Of a stretch of 21,893 bases of DNA, positions 7,879-13,922 are shown one piece after another. Numbering within the stretch: position 1 is the stretch's first letter; the number at the start of each line of letters is the position of its first letter. The notes beneath the pieces were generated by a model, which saw only the letters and a list, made by a program, of their open reading frames with translations, ran no database searches and had not been told where the DNA came from. The position numbers and the translations under genes were made by a program. The DNA is taken from NCBI GenBank assembly GCA_964448245.1, contig CAYUWF010000034.1:1-21893 (forward strand). Direction: 5' to 3'. The DNA is from DATEVL01 sp964448245. GTDB lineage: Bacteria > Chloroflexota > Anaerolineae > Anaerolineales > E44-bin32.

Positions 7879-8664
7879 TCATCCCTCCCAGGGCGCGGTC
7901 TCGGTAACGAAACGGAAGCGGTCGCCGCGGTACAGGTCGCGCCCATGCTCCACCGGACGGTCGTGCTCATCGAACGACAAGCGCCGCTCGAGCATGAGCG
8001 GGGCGCTCGGGGCGACGCCGAGCAGCCCCGACTCATACTCTCCGGCGGCGACGGGCTCGAGGCTCTGCCGCGCCCGCCGAATCTGAACGCCGTAGGCCTC
8101 TTGCAGGAGGGCATAGATCGAGCGCCCTTCCAGATCGTGGCGCTCGAGTGCCGGGAATCGCTCGTCCGGGAGAGTGTACTGCTCCAGTAGGACCGGCTCG
8201 TGGTTGAGGGTCCGCAGCCGCTGGACGATGCACACCGGCGCCCCTGTGCCGATTTGCAACACGGCTGCCAGCGCGGCGTGGGCCGGGAAGTGCTCAACGG
8301 AAAGCAGCCGGGTGCCGGGGAGGAAGCCGCGCTGCTGCATACCGCGGGTGAAGGAAACCAGGCGCGCCGCCTGCCGCTCGATCTTGGGCGCGGCGACGTG
8401 GGTTCCCAGACCGGGTCGACGGGTGATCAGACCCTGGCTTTCCAGCGAGCGCAAGGCACGGCGCAGGGTCAGGCGATTGACCCCCAGGGCATCGCTCAGG
8501 TCGCGTTCGGAAGGCAGACGATCGCCGGCGACCAACTCGCCGGACTCGATTCGGGCCAGCAGCGATTCTGCGATCTGGACGTGCAGGGGGAGTCCGGCGA
8601 TCAGCCGGTCGCGAGGGGGTTCAAGTGCGAGGGAAACAGGCGCCGGACCGTGTGCTTGTGCCAT
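7879..8664 (-). CDS. GntR-family (HutC/UTRA) transcriptional regulator
   Basis: A 261-residue ligand-responsive DNA-binding protein. The winged helix-turn-helix occupies residues about 25-92 (LPLHVQIAESLLARIESGEL, then LPSERDLSDALGVNRLTLRR and GLITRRPGLGTHV). The UTRA effector domain occupies residues about 98-255 and ends with the typical RDLYRGDRFRF strand. It is first in a two-gene unit with mttB, so it very likely controls methylated-amine use and probably binds a substrate or product of that pathway. The upstream region carries a strong promoter and several palindromes matching the HutC-type operator form. The ATG at 8664 has no obvious Shine-Dalgarno sequence, although the leader is only about 42 bases, so the exact start is slightly uncertain. 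Confidence 0.92.
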   Translation of the reverse strand: MAQAHGPAPVSLALEPPRDRLIAGLPLHVQIAESLLARIESGELVAGDRLPSERDLSDALGVNRLTLRRALRSLESQGLITRRPGLGTHVAAPKIERQAARLVSFTRGMQQRGFLPGTRLLSVEHFPAHAALAAVLQIGTGAPVCIVQRLRTLNHEPVLLEQYTLPDERFPALERHDLEGRSIYALLQEAYGVQIRRARQSLEPVAAGEYESGLLGVAPSAPLMLERRLSFDEHDRPVEHGRDLYRGDRFRFVTETAPWEG

Positions 8665-8672
8665 TTGGCTGA

Positions 8673-8705
8673 TTGGACCACCAATGGTCTATTGGTATAC
8701 ACCAA
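8673..8705. promoter_or_regulatory. putative GntR operator cluster
   Basis: Overlapping dyads built from TTGGT/ACCAA occur here. TTGGTATACACCAA at 8692-8705 is a near-perfect 14-base palindrome (6 of 7 pairs). ACCAAT/ATTGGT arms lie at 8680-8685 and 8691-8696, GACCA/TGGTC arms at 8676-8680 and 8685-8689, and TTGG/CCAA arms at 8673-8676 and 8681-8684. The form TGGTnnnnACCA resembles operators of HutC-subfamily GntR proteins such as DasR and NagR. The sites lie between the predicted transcription start and the GntR start codon, a position suited to repression of the gntR-mttB unit. Confidence 0.7.
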
Positions 8706-8712
8706 CCTTTGT

Positions 8713-8741
8713 ATTCTAGCACAGCGCAGTTGGGGAGTCAA
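8713..8741 (-). promoter_or_regulatory. sigma70-type promoter of the gntR-mttB unit
   Basis: Read on the minus strand, TTGACT (8736-8741) is followed by 17 bases and TAGAAT (8713-8718). Both hexamers match the housekeeping consensus at 5 of 6 positions with optimal spacing. The predicted start is near 8706, directly against the palindrome at 8692-8705. Confidence 0.8.
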
Positions 8742-8830
8742 ACCGCCAGAAGCGGGGCTTTCAGCGCAGCCTCCCGCAAGGTCTTGGGGTTAAGAGAACG
8801 GAACGAGCCGGTCCGGCAGTGGCGCTCCGG

Positions 8831-9625
8831 CTATCTACCTCCGGATGACCTCCACAAACAGCTCCGGCGCCTGGAGTTCCAAATGTGGCCGAGGCTTCGA
8901 ACGATGGCCCCTTGCGCACCTATGATCTCCCGCTTCAGACGGCGCGCCATCAACCCCTCGACGCGGCTCGGGGCAGGCTTGGCTACGGGCGTCTCTTTCT
9001 CGCCCACCAGGACCAGCACCGGCGAGCGCCTCGTCGCCGGCGTGAAGGAGTCGCCGTAGGTCGCCAGGATGAACCGGCTCAAGGAGTCGGGGTCAACCCT
9101 CTTCATGTCGTCCTCGATCAGCGGCGACAGCGACCGCGGGATTCCGGTCTGCCACCGGACCAGCGTCGCCAGCGCGCCGGGCGAGAGCAGGCGCAGCAAG
9201 GACCGGTTCAGCGCCAGGGATAGTCGAAGGATCGCGTAGAGGCCCCCGCTCATGCGCGCCGACGTGCCGCTCAGGATAACGTAGTCCACCAGGTCCGGCT
9301 CCTGCACCATCAGCGCCTATGCCACAACTCCGCCGAAGGACAAGCCAACGACGTGAGTTCGTCCGCCAGGCGCTGCCTCACGCACCAACGAACCGAGCCA
9401 CCGCACACAATCGTCCATCGAAAAAGGACGCACCGCCTGGCTTAGGCCGTGCTCCGGAAGATCAGGGGCGAGACAGTGAAACTCCGCCAGGACCTCGAGC
9501 TGGGGGAGCCACATCCGGCCGCTGAGGGGTGATCCGTGCAGAAAGAGCAGCACCGGCAGGCCGCTCTCACCCGACTCATACACGTGAAGGCCGGCGGAGG
9601 TGGTGGTCCGAATCTCTGTCATCAT
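8831..9625 (-). pseudogene. alpha/beta hydrolase, disrupted by amber codon and frameshift
   Basis: The 5' part from 9625 (or the adjacent ATG at 9622) encodes a typical alpha/beta-hydrolase N-terminus: LLFLHGSPLSGRMW (oxyanion loop), LAPDLPEHGLS and VVGLSFGGVVA with the nucleophile elbow G-L-S-F-G. A TAG at 9317-9319 then interrupts the frame. The same frame resumes as ALMVQEPDLVDYVILSG and runs to VLVLVGEKETPVAK and the LGHIWN catalytic-His region. After GHIWN the frame reads SRRRSCLW, but a one-base shift restores APELFVEVIRR and a stop at 8835-8837, the normal family ending. An extra APSRVEG segment (bases 8954-8979) looks like a small interspersed repeat inserted in the gene. It was therefore probably once functional and is now decayed, unless the differences are assembly errors. 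No operon partner; it diverges from the response-regulator gene. Confidence 0.8.
8954..8979. repeat. short interspersed repeat inside hydrolase pseudogene
   Basis: The 26 bases beginning CCCCTCGACGCGGC and ending GGGGCAGGCT resemble, from memory, a common bacterial interspersed word of the form CCTTCGACTACGCTCAGGGCAGGC, in a more GC-rich version. On the minus strand it encodes APSRVEG, which I cannot place in the hydrolase fold at this point (between the VGEKETPVAK loop and the following helix). I see only one copy in the window, so the assignment rests on recall. Confidence 0.4.
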
Positions 9626-9871
9626 CTGGCAAGGACCTCGCCGGCCGCGGAACGACACGTGCGTTGGCCAATGGGCGCCCGCGGTTCTTCCGCGCGAAGG
9701 CGGCGCTGTACGCCGGCGTCGGTAGGCAGGATATTGTAGGGCTGAACCCAAAACGTCGCTGGGTCCGGTTGGGCCATGGAGCCGAGGTCGGAACGAAGAG
9801 GCGGTAGGCAGGCCGGGGTTCTCATTGCTTTCTTAGACCCGGATGATAAGAATTGGGTGGGGAGCAACGCG
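9626..9871. other. divergent intergenic region between hydrolase pseudogene and response regulator
   Basis: About 245 bases without a supported gene. On the minus strand a TACAAT hexamer (9733-9738) could be a -10 for the hydrolase, but no convincing -35 stands 16-18 bases before it. On the plus strand the last 55 bases hold the putative response-regulator promoter and binding motif described separately. Open frames across this stretch have no recognisable protein character. Confidence 0.5.
9819..9852 (+). promoter_or_regulatory. putative autoregulated promoter of the response-regulator operon
   Basis: TTCTCAT (9819-9825) and TTCTTAG (9830-9836) form a direct repeat with an 11-base period, the helical spacing used by OmpR/PhoB-class dimers. 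Ten bases later TAAGAA (9847-9852) could serve as the -10. The same TTCTTAG-N10-TA arrangement recurs before the PepSY gene at 12003-12025. An overlapping TTGCTT (9825-9830), 16 bases before the -10, could act as a weak -35. The start codon follows at 9872 after a GGGGAG ribosome-binding site. Confidence 0.6.
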
Positions 9872-10546
9872 ATGCGGGTCCTGGTCGTCGAAGACGAAGC
9901 CGGGATAGCGAATTTCGTCCGCCAGGGGCTGACCGAAGCCGGCTACGCGGTGGACGTCGCCCGCGACGGCCGGGAAGGGCTGGATTATGCCCTGGCGGCC
10001 GCCTACGACGTGCTGGTCCTGGATATCATGCTTCCCGGAATGGACGGCCTGGAGTTGCTGCGCGAGTTGCGCAGCCGCGGGCATCGCACGCCTACCCTGC
10101 TGCTCACCGCCCGCGACACCGTCGACAACCGAGTTGAAGGGCTGGATGCCGGCGGCGACGATTATCTGGTCAAGCCTTTCGCCTTCGCCGAGCTCCTGGC
10201 ACGGGTGCGGGCTCTGCTGCGCCGCCCCCCGCTGCAGACCGGGACCGTTCTCCGGGTCGCAGATCTCGAGATGGATACCGCCCGACGGGAAGTGCGGCGC
10301 GGCGACCGGTCCATTGCCCTCAGCCCGCGCGAGCACGCCGTACTGGAGTACCTACTGCGCCACCCCAACCAGGTCCTCACCCGCACCCAGATCGGCGAGC
10401 ACGTCTGGAATTTCGACTTCTACAACGAGTCGAATGTGGTCGATGTATACATCGGATACCTGCGGCGCAAGATCGACCAGGGAAGTGAGCATCCGCTCTT
10501 TCACACCGTGCGCGGAGTGGGTTATCGCCTGAGCGAGGAAGGATAG
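9872..10546 (+). CDS. OmpR/PhoB-family response regulator
   Basis: A 224-residue DNA-binding regulator. The receiver domain (residues 1-115) has the acidic pair in VVEDE (residues 5-9), phosphoacceptor Asp51 in VLVLDIMLPGMDG, Thr79 and Lys101 in YLVKPF. The C-terminal winged helix (about 125-222) shows LSPREHAVLEYLLRHPNQ, LTRTQIGEHVW and the VVDVYIGYLRRKID recognition region, ending in VRGVGYRL. The ATG at 9872 was chosen over an upstream in-frame ATG (9776) because GGGGAG lies 8 bases before it and the receiver fold begins exactly there. The sensor kinase gene starts 7 bases after its stop. It probably activates its own promoter and that of the PepSY gene (see the shared TTCTTAG motif). Confidence 0.96.
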   Translation: MRVLVVEDEAGIANFVRQGLTEAGYAVDVARDGREGLDYALAAAYDVLVLDIMLPGMDGLELLRELRSRGHRTPTLLLTARDTVDNRVEGLDAGGDDYLVKPFAFAELLARVRALLRRPPLQTGTVLRVADLEMDTARREVRRGDRSIALSPREHAVLEYLLRHPNQVLTRTQIGEHVWNFDFYNESNVVDVYIGYLRRKIDQGSEHPLFHTVRGVGYRLSEEG

Positions 10547-10553
10547 CCGCCCG

Positions 10554-11987
10554 GTGCTGTTTCAGCCGCGCTCCAGTCGTCTCCCGCTCCGTTTGCGCCT
10601 TACCCTTTGGTATCTGTCGTCCCTGGCCGTGATCCTGCTGCTCTTCGGCCTGCTGTTGTACGCGCAGGTGCAGCGCGGTCTGCTGGCCCAGGTCGACACT
10701 GGCCTGCAGCTGGCCGCGGCGCAAGCACGGGCAAATGTGGCCACCCGAAACGGCGACCTGGCCTTTCAGAATCCAGACAGCTCGCCTGCCCTTGCCCGCC
10801 TGAGGGAGGACATCGCCATTCGGCTGCTGTCCGAGAACGGGACGGTGTGGGACAGCCTGAGCCGGGCGGCTGAAGCCCCCGTTCGGGCTCCGACTCCGGG
10901 TTACGCCAGCTACACCGACGGTGACGACTCCTGGCGGGTATACAACGAACACCTCGACCTGCCCGGGATGTCGGCCGGCGGCTGGCTCCAGGTAACCCAG
11001 GCCCTAGAGTCGATGGAGCAGACTCTCTTCCTGCTTCGACTTCAGCTGCTATGGGGTGTACCCCTGGCGTTGCTTCTGGCCGGCGCCGGCGGGTACTTTA
11101 TCGCCTCCCGGGCCCTGCTCCCGATCGACCGGATCACCCGCACGGCCCAGGGTATCAATGCCAGCGACCTATCCCGCCGCATTGACTACACCGGCCCACC
11201 TGACGAGCTCGGTCGGCTGGCGGCAACCTTCGATGAGATGCTCAACCGTCTGCAATCCTCCTTTGACCGGGAGCGCCGCTTTACCGCGGACGCGGCCCAC
11301 GAGCTGCGCACGCCGCTGACCGCCCTCAAAGGGGCTATCGGGGTCACCCTCAGCCAACCGCGGGGACCGGCCGAGTACAGTGACTCGCTCCAGGAGATGG
11401 AGGGGCAGGTCGACCGGCTGATCCGCCTGAGCCATGACCTGCTCTTTATGGCTCGGCTGGATCAGGGCAAGGTCCAGCGGCGGGAGGACCCGATCGCGCT
11501 CGATGACTTGCTGACGGCGGTGGTGGATCAGGTCCGGCCATTGGCAGAGGCCAAATCGATCACCCTGCTCGGATCGGACGCCCAGGGACTGACGGTGACC
11601 GGAGATATGGACCTAATGATCCGGTTGTTCCTCAACCTGTTGGACAACGCTATCAAGTTCACCCCGGCCGGCGGCCGAGTGTCGATGGAGGCTGAGCGGT
11701 CGAACACAGAGGTTACAATCGCCATCCGCGATACCGGCCCCGGCATTCCCACCGAGCACCGGGCCCACCTCTTCGAGCGCTTCTACCGGGTGGGCGGCGA
11801 CCGCTCCCGCCCAGACGGTCAGGGCGGCGCCGGGCTGGGATTGGCCATAGCCTATGAGATTGCTCGGGCTCACGGCGGCACGCTTAGGGTGCACAGCACA
11901 CTCGGCGAAGGGACCGCATTCCTGTTGACATTGCCGCTCTTCCCGACGCCAGGCCGGATGCCGGCCCCTGATCCTTCAGGTTCTTAG
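10554..11987 (+). CDS. membrane sensor histidine kinase (HAMP-HisKA-HATPase)
   Basis: A 477-residue sensor kinase partner of the preceding regulator. The first transmembrane helix spans about residues 19-38 and the second about 165-186, enclosing an extracytoplasmic sensor of roughly 125 residues with no recognised domain. HAMP follows (about 186-240). The H-box FTADAAHELRTPLTALKG contains phospho-acceptor His249. The ATPase shows the N-box NLLDNAIKF (Asn365), DTGPGIP (393-399) and GAGLGLAIAYEI (425-436). The start is GTG at 10554, 7 bases after the regulator stop, with AAGGA overlapping the end of that gene. The stop codon TAG overlaps the first TTCTTAG repeat of the downstream promoter, so that element does double duty. 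Confidence 0.94.
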   Translation: MLFQPRSSRLPLRLRLTLWYLSSLAVILLLFGLLLYAQVQRGLLAQVDTGLQLAAAQARANVATRNGDLAFQNPDSSPALARLREDIAIRLLSENGTVWDSLSRAAEAPVRAPTPGYASYTDGDDSWRVYNEHLDLPGMSAGGWLQVTQALESMEQTLFLLRLQLLWGVPLALLLAGAGGYFIASRALLPIDRITRTAQGINASDLSRRIDYTGPPDELGRLAATFDEMLNRLQSSFDRERRFTADAAHELRTPLTALKGAIGVTLSQPRGPAEYSDSLQEMEGQVDRLIRLSHDLLFMARLDQGKVQRREDPIALDDLLTAVVDQVRPLAEAKSITLLGSDAQGLTVTGDMDLMIRLFLNLLDNAIKFTPAGGRVSMEAERSNTEVTIAIRDTGPGIPTEHRAHLFERFYRVGGDRSRPDGQGGAGLGLAIAYEIARAHGGTLRVHSTLGEGTAFLLTLPLFPTPGRMPAPDPSGS

Positions 11988-12025
11988 TCCCATCTCACCC
12001 GTTTCTTAGGCACGGGCTCTAGCAT
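11981..12025 (+). promoter_or_regulatory. putative response-regulator-activated promoter of the PepSY gene
   Basis: TTCTTAG (11981-11987), the degenerate ATCTCAC (11992-11998) and TTCTTAG (12003-12009) form three direct repeats on an 11-base period. Ten bases after the last one lies TAGCAT (12020-12025), a plausible -10, with no good -35. This is the geometry of Pho-box-type promoters, where the activator replaces -35 contacts. The same word with the same 10-base offset precedes the regulator gene. Confidence 0.65.
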
Positions 12026-12083
12026 TCGGGTGACTGGGGAGTCAGACCGAAAATGCCCCCCATTCGACATGGAGGCAAACACC

Positions 12084-12572
12084 ATGAAACTGAACAAGCG
12101 TTCGACGGTTGTTCTGATACTGACTGGCCTACTCATCGGTGCGCTGGTGGCGGCCTCTGCACTGACGGGATTGCCGGCCTCGGCTGCCCCTGCGGCGTCC
12201 GCCCGCTCGACAGACGCGTGCGCAGATGACGACGTTGCCGGGGAGGCCGAGAGCGACGCCGGCGATGCAGGGGAAGCGGAGGATGCCGACTGCCTTGCCG
12301 ATCAGGATAACGACGCGCCGGAGGTTGAAGACCAGTCAGCGAGCGAGGATTCCGACGCCGAGGGGTCGGAGGGTGCGGCACCTGCGGAAACCGGCATTAC
12401 GGCCGACGAGGCGCGCGCCATCGTAGCGGCCGCGTATCCAGGCACGTCCGTGAAGGAGATCGAGTTTGAACAGGACGGAACCTTTGAAGCAGAACTCTCG
12501 AATGGGGCCGAGGTCAGGGTCGACGCCACCACGGGAAGTCTGCTCAGTCTGGTGACCGAAGACGGGGGATAG
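12084..12572 (+). CDS. exported acidic PepSY-domain protein
   Basis: A 162-residue protein. The N-terminus (KLNKR, then the hydrophobic stretch TVVLILTGLLIGALVAASAL) is a signal peptide or membrane anchor, probably cleaved near the ASA sites around residues 33-41. Residues about 43-101 are a low-complexity acidic linker with two Cys (Cys45 and Cys58 by hand count). The C-terminal PepSY domain runs from ITADEARAIVAAAYPG through IEFEQDGTFEAEL to VRVDATTGSLLSL. PepSY proteins are extracytoplasmic and often linked to two-component systems or to metal or protease control. The ATG at 12084 has GGAGG 9 bases upstream; an earlier ATG at 12030 lacks this and would precede the signal peptide. A strong terminator follows, so it is probably transcribed from its own regulated promoter. 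The acidic linker could bind cations; this is inference. Confidence 0.87.
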   Translation: MKLNKRSTVVLILTGLLIGALVAASALTGLPASAAPAASARSTDACADDDVAGEAESDAGDAGEAEDADCLADQDNDAPEVEDQSASEDSDAEGSEGAAPAETGITADEARAIVAAAYPGTSVKEIEFEQDGTFEAELSNGAEVRVDATTGSLLSLVTEDGG

Positions 12573-12619
12573 CCGCCGCAGCTCCCCCCATTGAACGGAG
12601 CTCGACAAACTCGGTGCAC

Positions 12620-12649
12620 GAGGGAAGCCTTCCGGCTTCCCTCTTCCTT
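12620..12649 (+). terminator. Rho-independent terminator after the PepSY gene
   Basis: A perfect 10-base stem GAGGGAAGCC/GGCTTCCCTC (12620-12629 and 12634-12643) with a TTCC loop is followed by TTCCTT. It lies 47 bases after the PepSY stop. Confidence 0.8.
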
Positions 12650-12664
12650 GCCCCGAGAGTTATC

Positions 12665-12705
12665 CTAAGAACCGGCCACATGCCGGTTTCATCGTTTTCA
12701 TAATC
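12665..12705. other. second small hairpin and reversed CTAAGAA word before the gap
   Basis: AACCGGC/GCCGGTT (12670-12676 and 12682-12688) forms a 7-base stem followed by a T-rich stretch, so it could be a backup terminator. CTAAGAA (12665-12671) is the reverse complement of the TTCTTAG motif and partly overlaps the stem. CATAAT (12700-12705) could be a -10 for the gene starting in the gap, but no -35 is evident. Confidence 0.4.
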
Positions 12706-12733
12706 CTGGCCGTTAGTTTGGTTGCATCCTGGA

Positions 12734-12833
12734 NNNNNNNNNNNNNNNNNNNNNNNNNNNNNNNNNNNNNNNNNNNNNNNNNNNNNNNNNNNNNNNNNNN
12801 NNNNNNNNNNNNNNNNNNNNNNNNNNNNNNNNN
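12734..12833. other. assembly gap (100 N)
   Basis: A run of exactly 100 N, a conventional placeholder, so the true length is unknown. It removes the 5' end and promoter of the gene that ends at 13619. Confidence 0.99.
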
Positions 12834-13619
12834 CGTCCCGAGAACGCCCCCGGGGTCGTATTTGAGGAGGTCACCGTAAGGACCGTCGACCAGACCGTGC
12901 ACGGGCCCCGGGGTCCGGTCGGTGGCGCGATCGTCGTGCAGGAGCTCCACATGGACGGCAGCACCGAGGGCAAGATCTTCGCCCCTGGGTACGGCGAATT
13001 CCTCTCCGGAGCTGGCGGCGACCTGGAAGCCGCTGCCCTGGCCGTCCCCATCGACGCGCTGGGCGAGCCGATGCCGGCCAACCTCGAGTCACTCTCGTCG
13101 GCGACCCGCCAGATCATGGAAGCCGCCCGGTCCGAGGACTGGAGCATCGCTTCCTCCAACCTGGAGACGGCATTGGCCGCCTGGGACTCCTATCGAACCG
13201 GCAAACTGCCCAGGGCCCTGGAGGCCCAGATGACATCGGCACTGGTCAAGCTCGTCGCGGCGGTCGACGCCCGCCAGCCGAGCGAGGCTGCCCAGGCGGC
13301 GATCGGCGCGGCGCGGGCCGTCTTGGACTTCGAGGTTCGTCACCGACCGGTGGCTGAGGTCGATCTGGCCCATTTCGATCTATGGGCAGCTCAGGTCATC
13401 TTAGACGCAGGCGCCGGCGACCCCGCCAGCGTGGCCGGCGATGTCGCCAGCCTCGAGTGGATCCGCGACCGCTTCACCCACACTCTTCGCGACGCGGACG
13501 CCGAAGGCATCGACACCTTGCTTGGCGACCTGCGGTCCGCCGCTGACAATGAAGACCTCACCGCCGCCGCTGAAGCTGCAGTTCAGATACAGGACCACCT
13601 CACTACCCTCATGGGCTGA
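12834..13619 (+). CDS. uncharacterised protein, 5' end missing in gap
   Basis: The frame is open directly from the gap edge (RPENAPGVVFEEVTVRTV) to a stop at 13619, giving 261 visible residues; the true N-terminus, possibly with a signal peptide, is lost. A segment with GKIFAPGYGEFLSGAGGDLEAAALAVP (split over residues about 46-72) is followed by a long Ala-rich, mostly helical region with little aromatic content, ending IQDHLTTLMG. I recall similar GYGEF…GD-EA-ALAVP segments in exported proteins of actinobacteria and Chloroflexota, but know no function or name. It lies downstream of the PepSY gene and its terminator, so it probably has its own promoter, hidden in the gap. A strong hairpin follows. 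A coding call is secure from the sustained frame; the function is unknown. Confidence 0.75.
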   Translation, partial: RPENAPGVVFEEVTVRTVDQTVHGPRGPVGGAIVVQELHMDGSTEGKIFAPGYGEFLSGAGGDLEAAALAVPIDALGEPMPANLESLSSATRQIMEAARSEDWSIASSNLETALAAWDSYRTGKLPRALEAQMTSALVKLVAAVDARQPSEAAQAAIGAARAVLDFEVRHRPVAEVDLAHFDLWAAQVILDAGAGDPASVAGDVASLEWIRDRFTHTLRDADAEGIDTLLGDLRSAADNEDLTAAAEAAVQIQDHLTTLMG

Positions 13620-13658
13620 CGGCCCACTGAAGCTCCCGTCGGACCAGGAAGTCGGACT

Positions 13659-13690
13659 GACCCCGGCAACGATGCCGGGGTCTTCGCTTC
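13659..13690 (+). terminator. hairpin terminator after the uncharacterised gene
   Basis: A perfect 9-base stem GACCCCGGC/GCCGGGGTC (13659-13667 and 13674-13682) with an AACGAT loop is followed by TTCGCTTCC. The T-tract is weak, but the position 40 bases after the stop and the stem strength support a terminator. Confidence 0.65.
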
Positions 13691-13922
13691 CTGAGTTCCT
13701 TGCACACGTACGCTCCGAGACCGTGATCAACGAGCGACGGTTGCACAGAGCGGCATGGTTACGCAAAGCTCTCCCGTCTCAGTTTGGCGAGGGAAGGCAG
13801 ACCCGCGCATTCCAAGCTCTCCACCGCCAAAGATTGGAGGGCCAGCCTTACCGCACCCGCCCCGACCATCCGAGCCGGCTCCGCCCCGGCGGTCTCGTCC
13901 GGGAAGTCCGGATGGCGTGCGA
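13691..13922. other. convergent intergenic region, no supported gene
   Basis: About 230 bases separate two convergent units. Frames on both strands stay open here, but their translations are Arg/Pro-rich and resemble no family I know, so I treat them as non-coding. No terminator hairpin for the minus-strand operon was recognised. Confidence 0.5.

Noticed and set aside
7869..8297. N-terminal extension of the MttB homologue into the GntR gene
   Set aside because: It would overlap the UTRA domain of GntR in another frame. Family members start near MIESYISLLSPDQ, 10 bases after the GntR stop.
9317..9319. In-frame TAG in the hydrolase read as a pyrrolysine codon, given an MttB homologue nearby
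   Set aside because: The MttB homologue itself has no amber codon, no pyl genes or tRNA are visible, hydrolases of this kind do not use pyrrolysine, and the same gene has a separate frameshift. Decay or sequence error is simpler.
9733..9738. TACAAT on the minus strand as a firm hydrolase promoter
   Set aside because: No recognisable -35 is found 16-18 bases upstream and the gene appears dead, so it is only mentioned within the intergenic entry.
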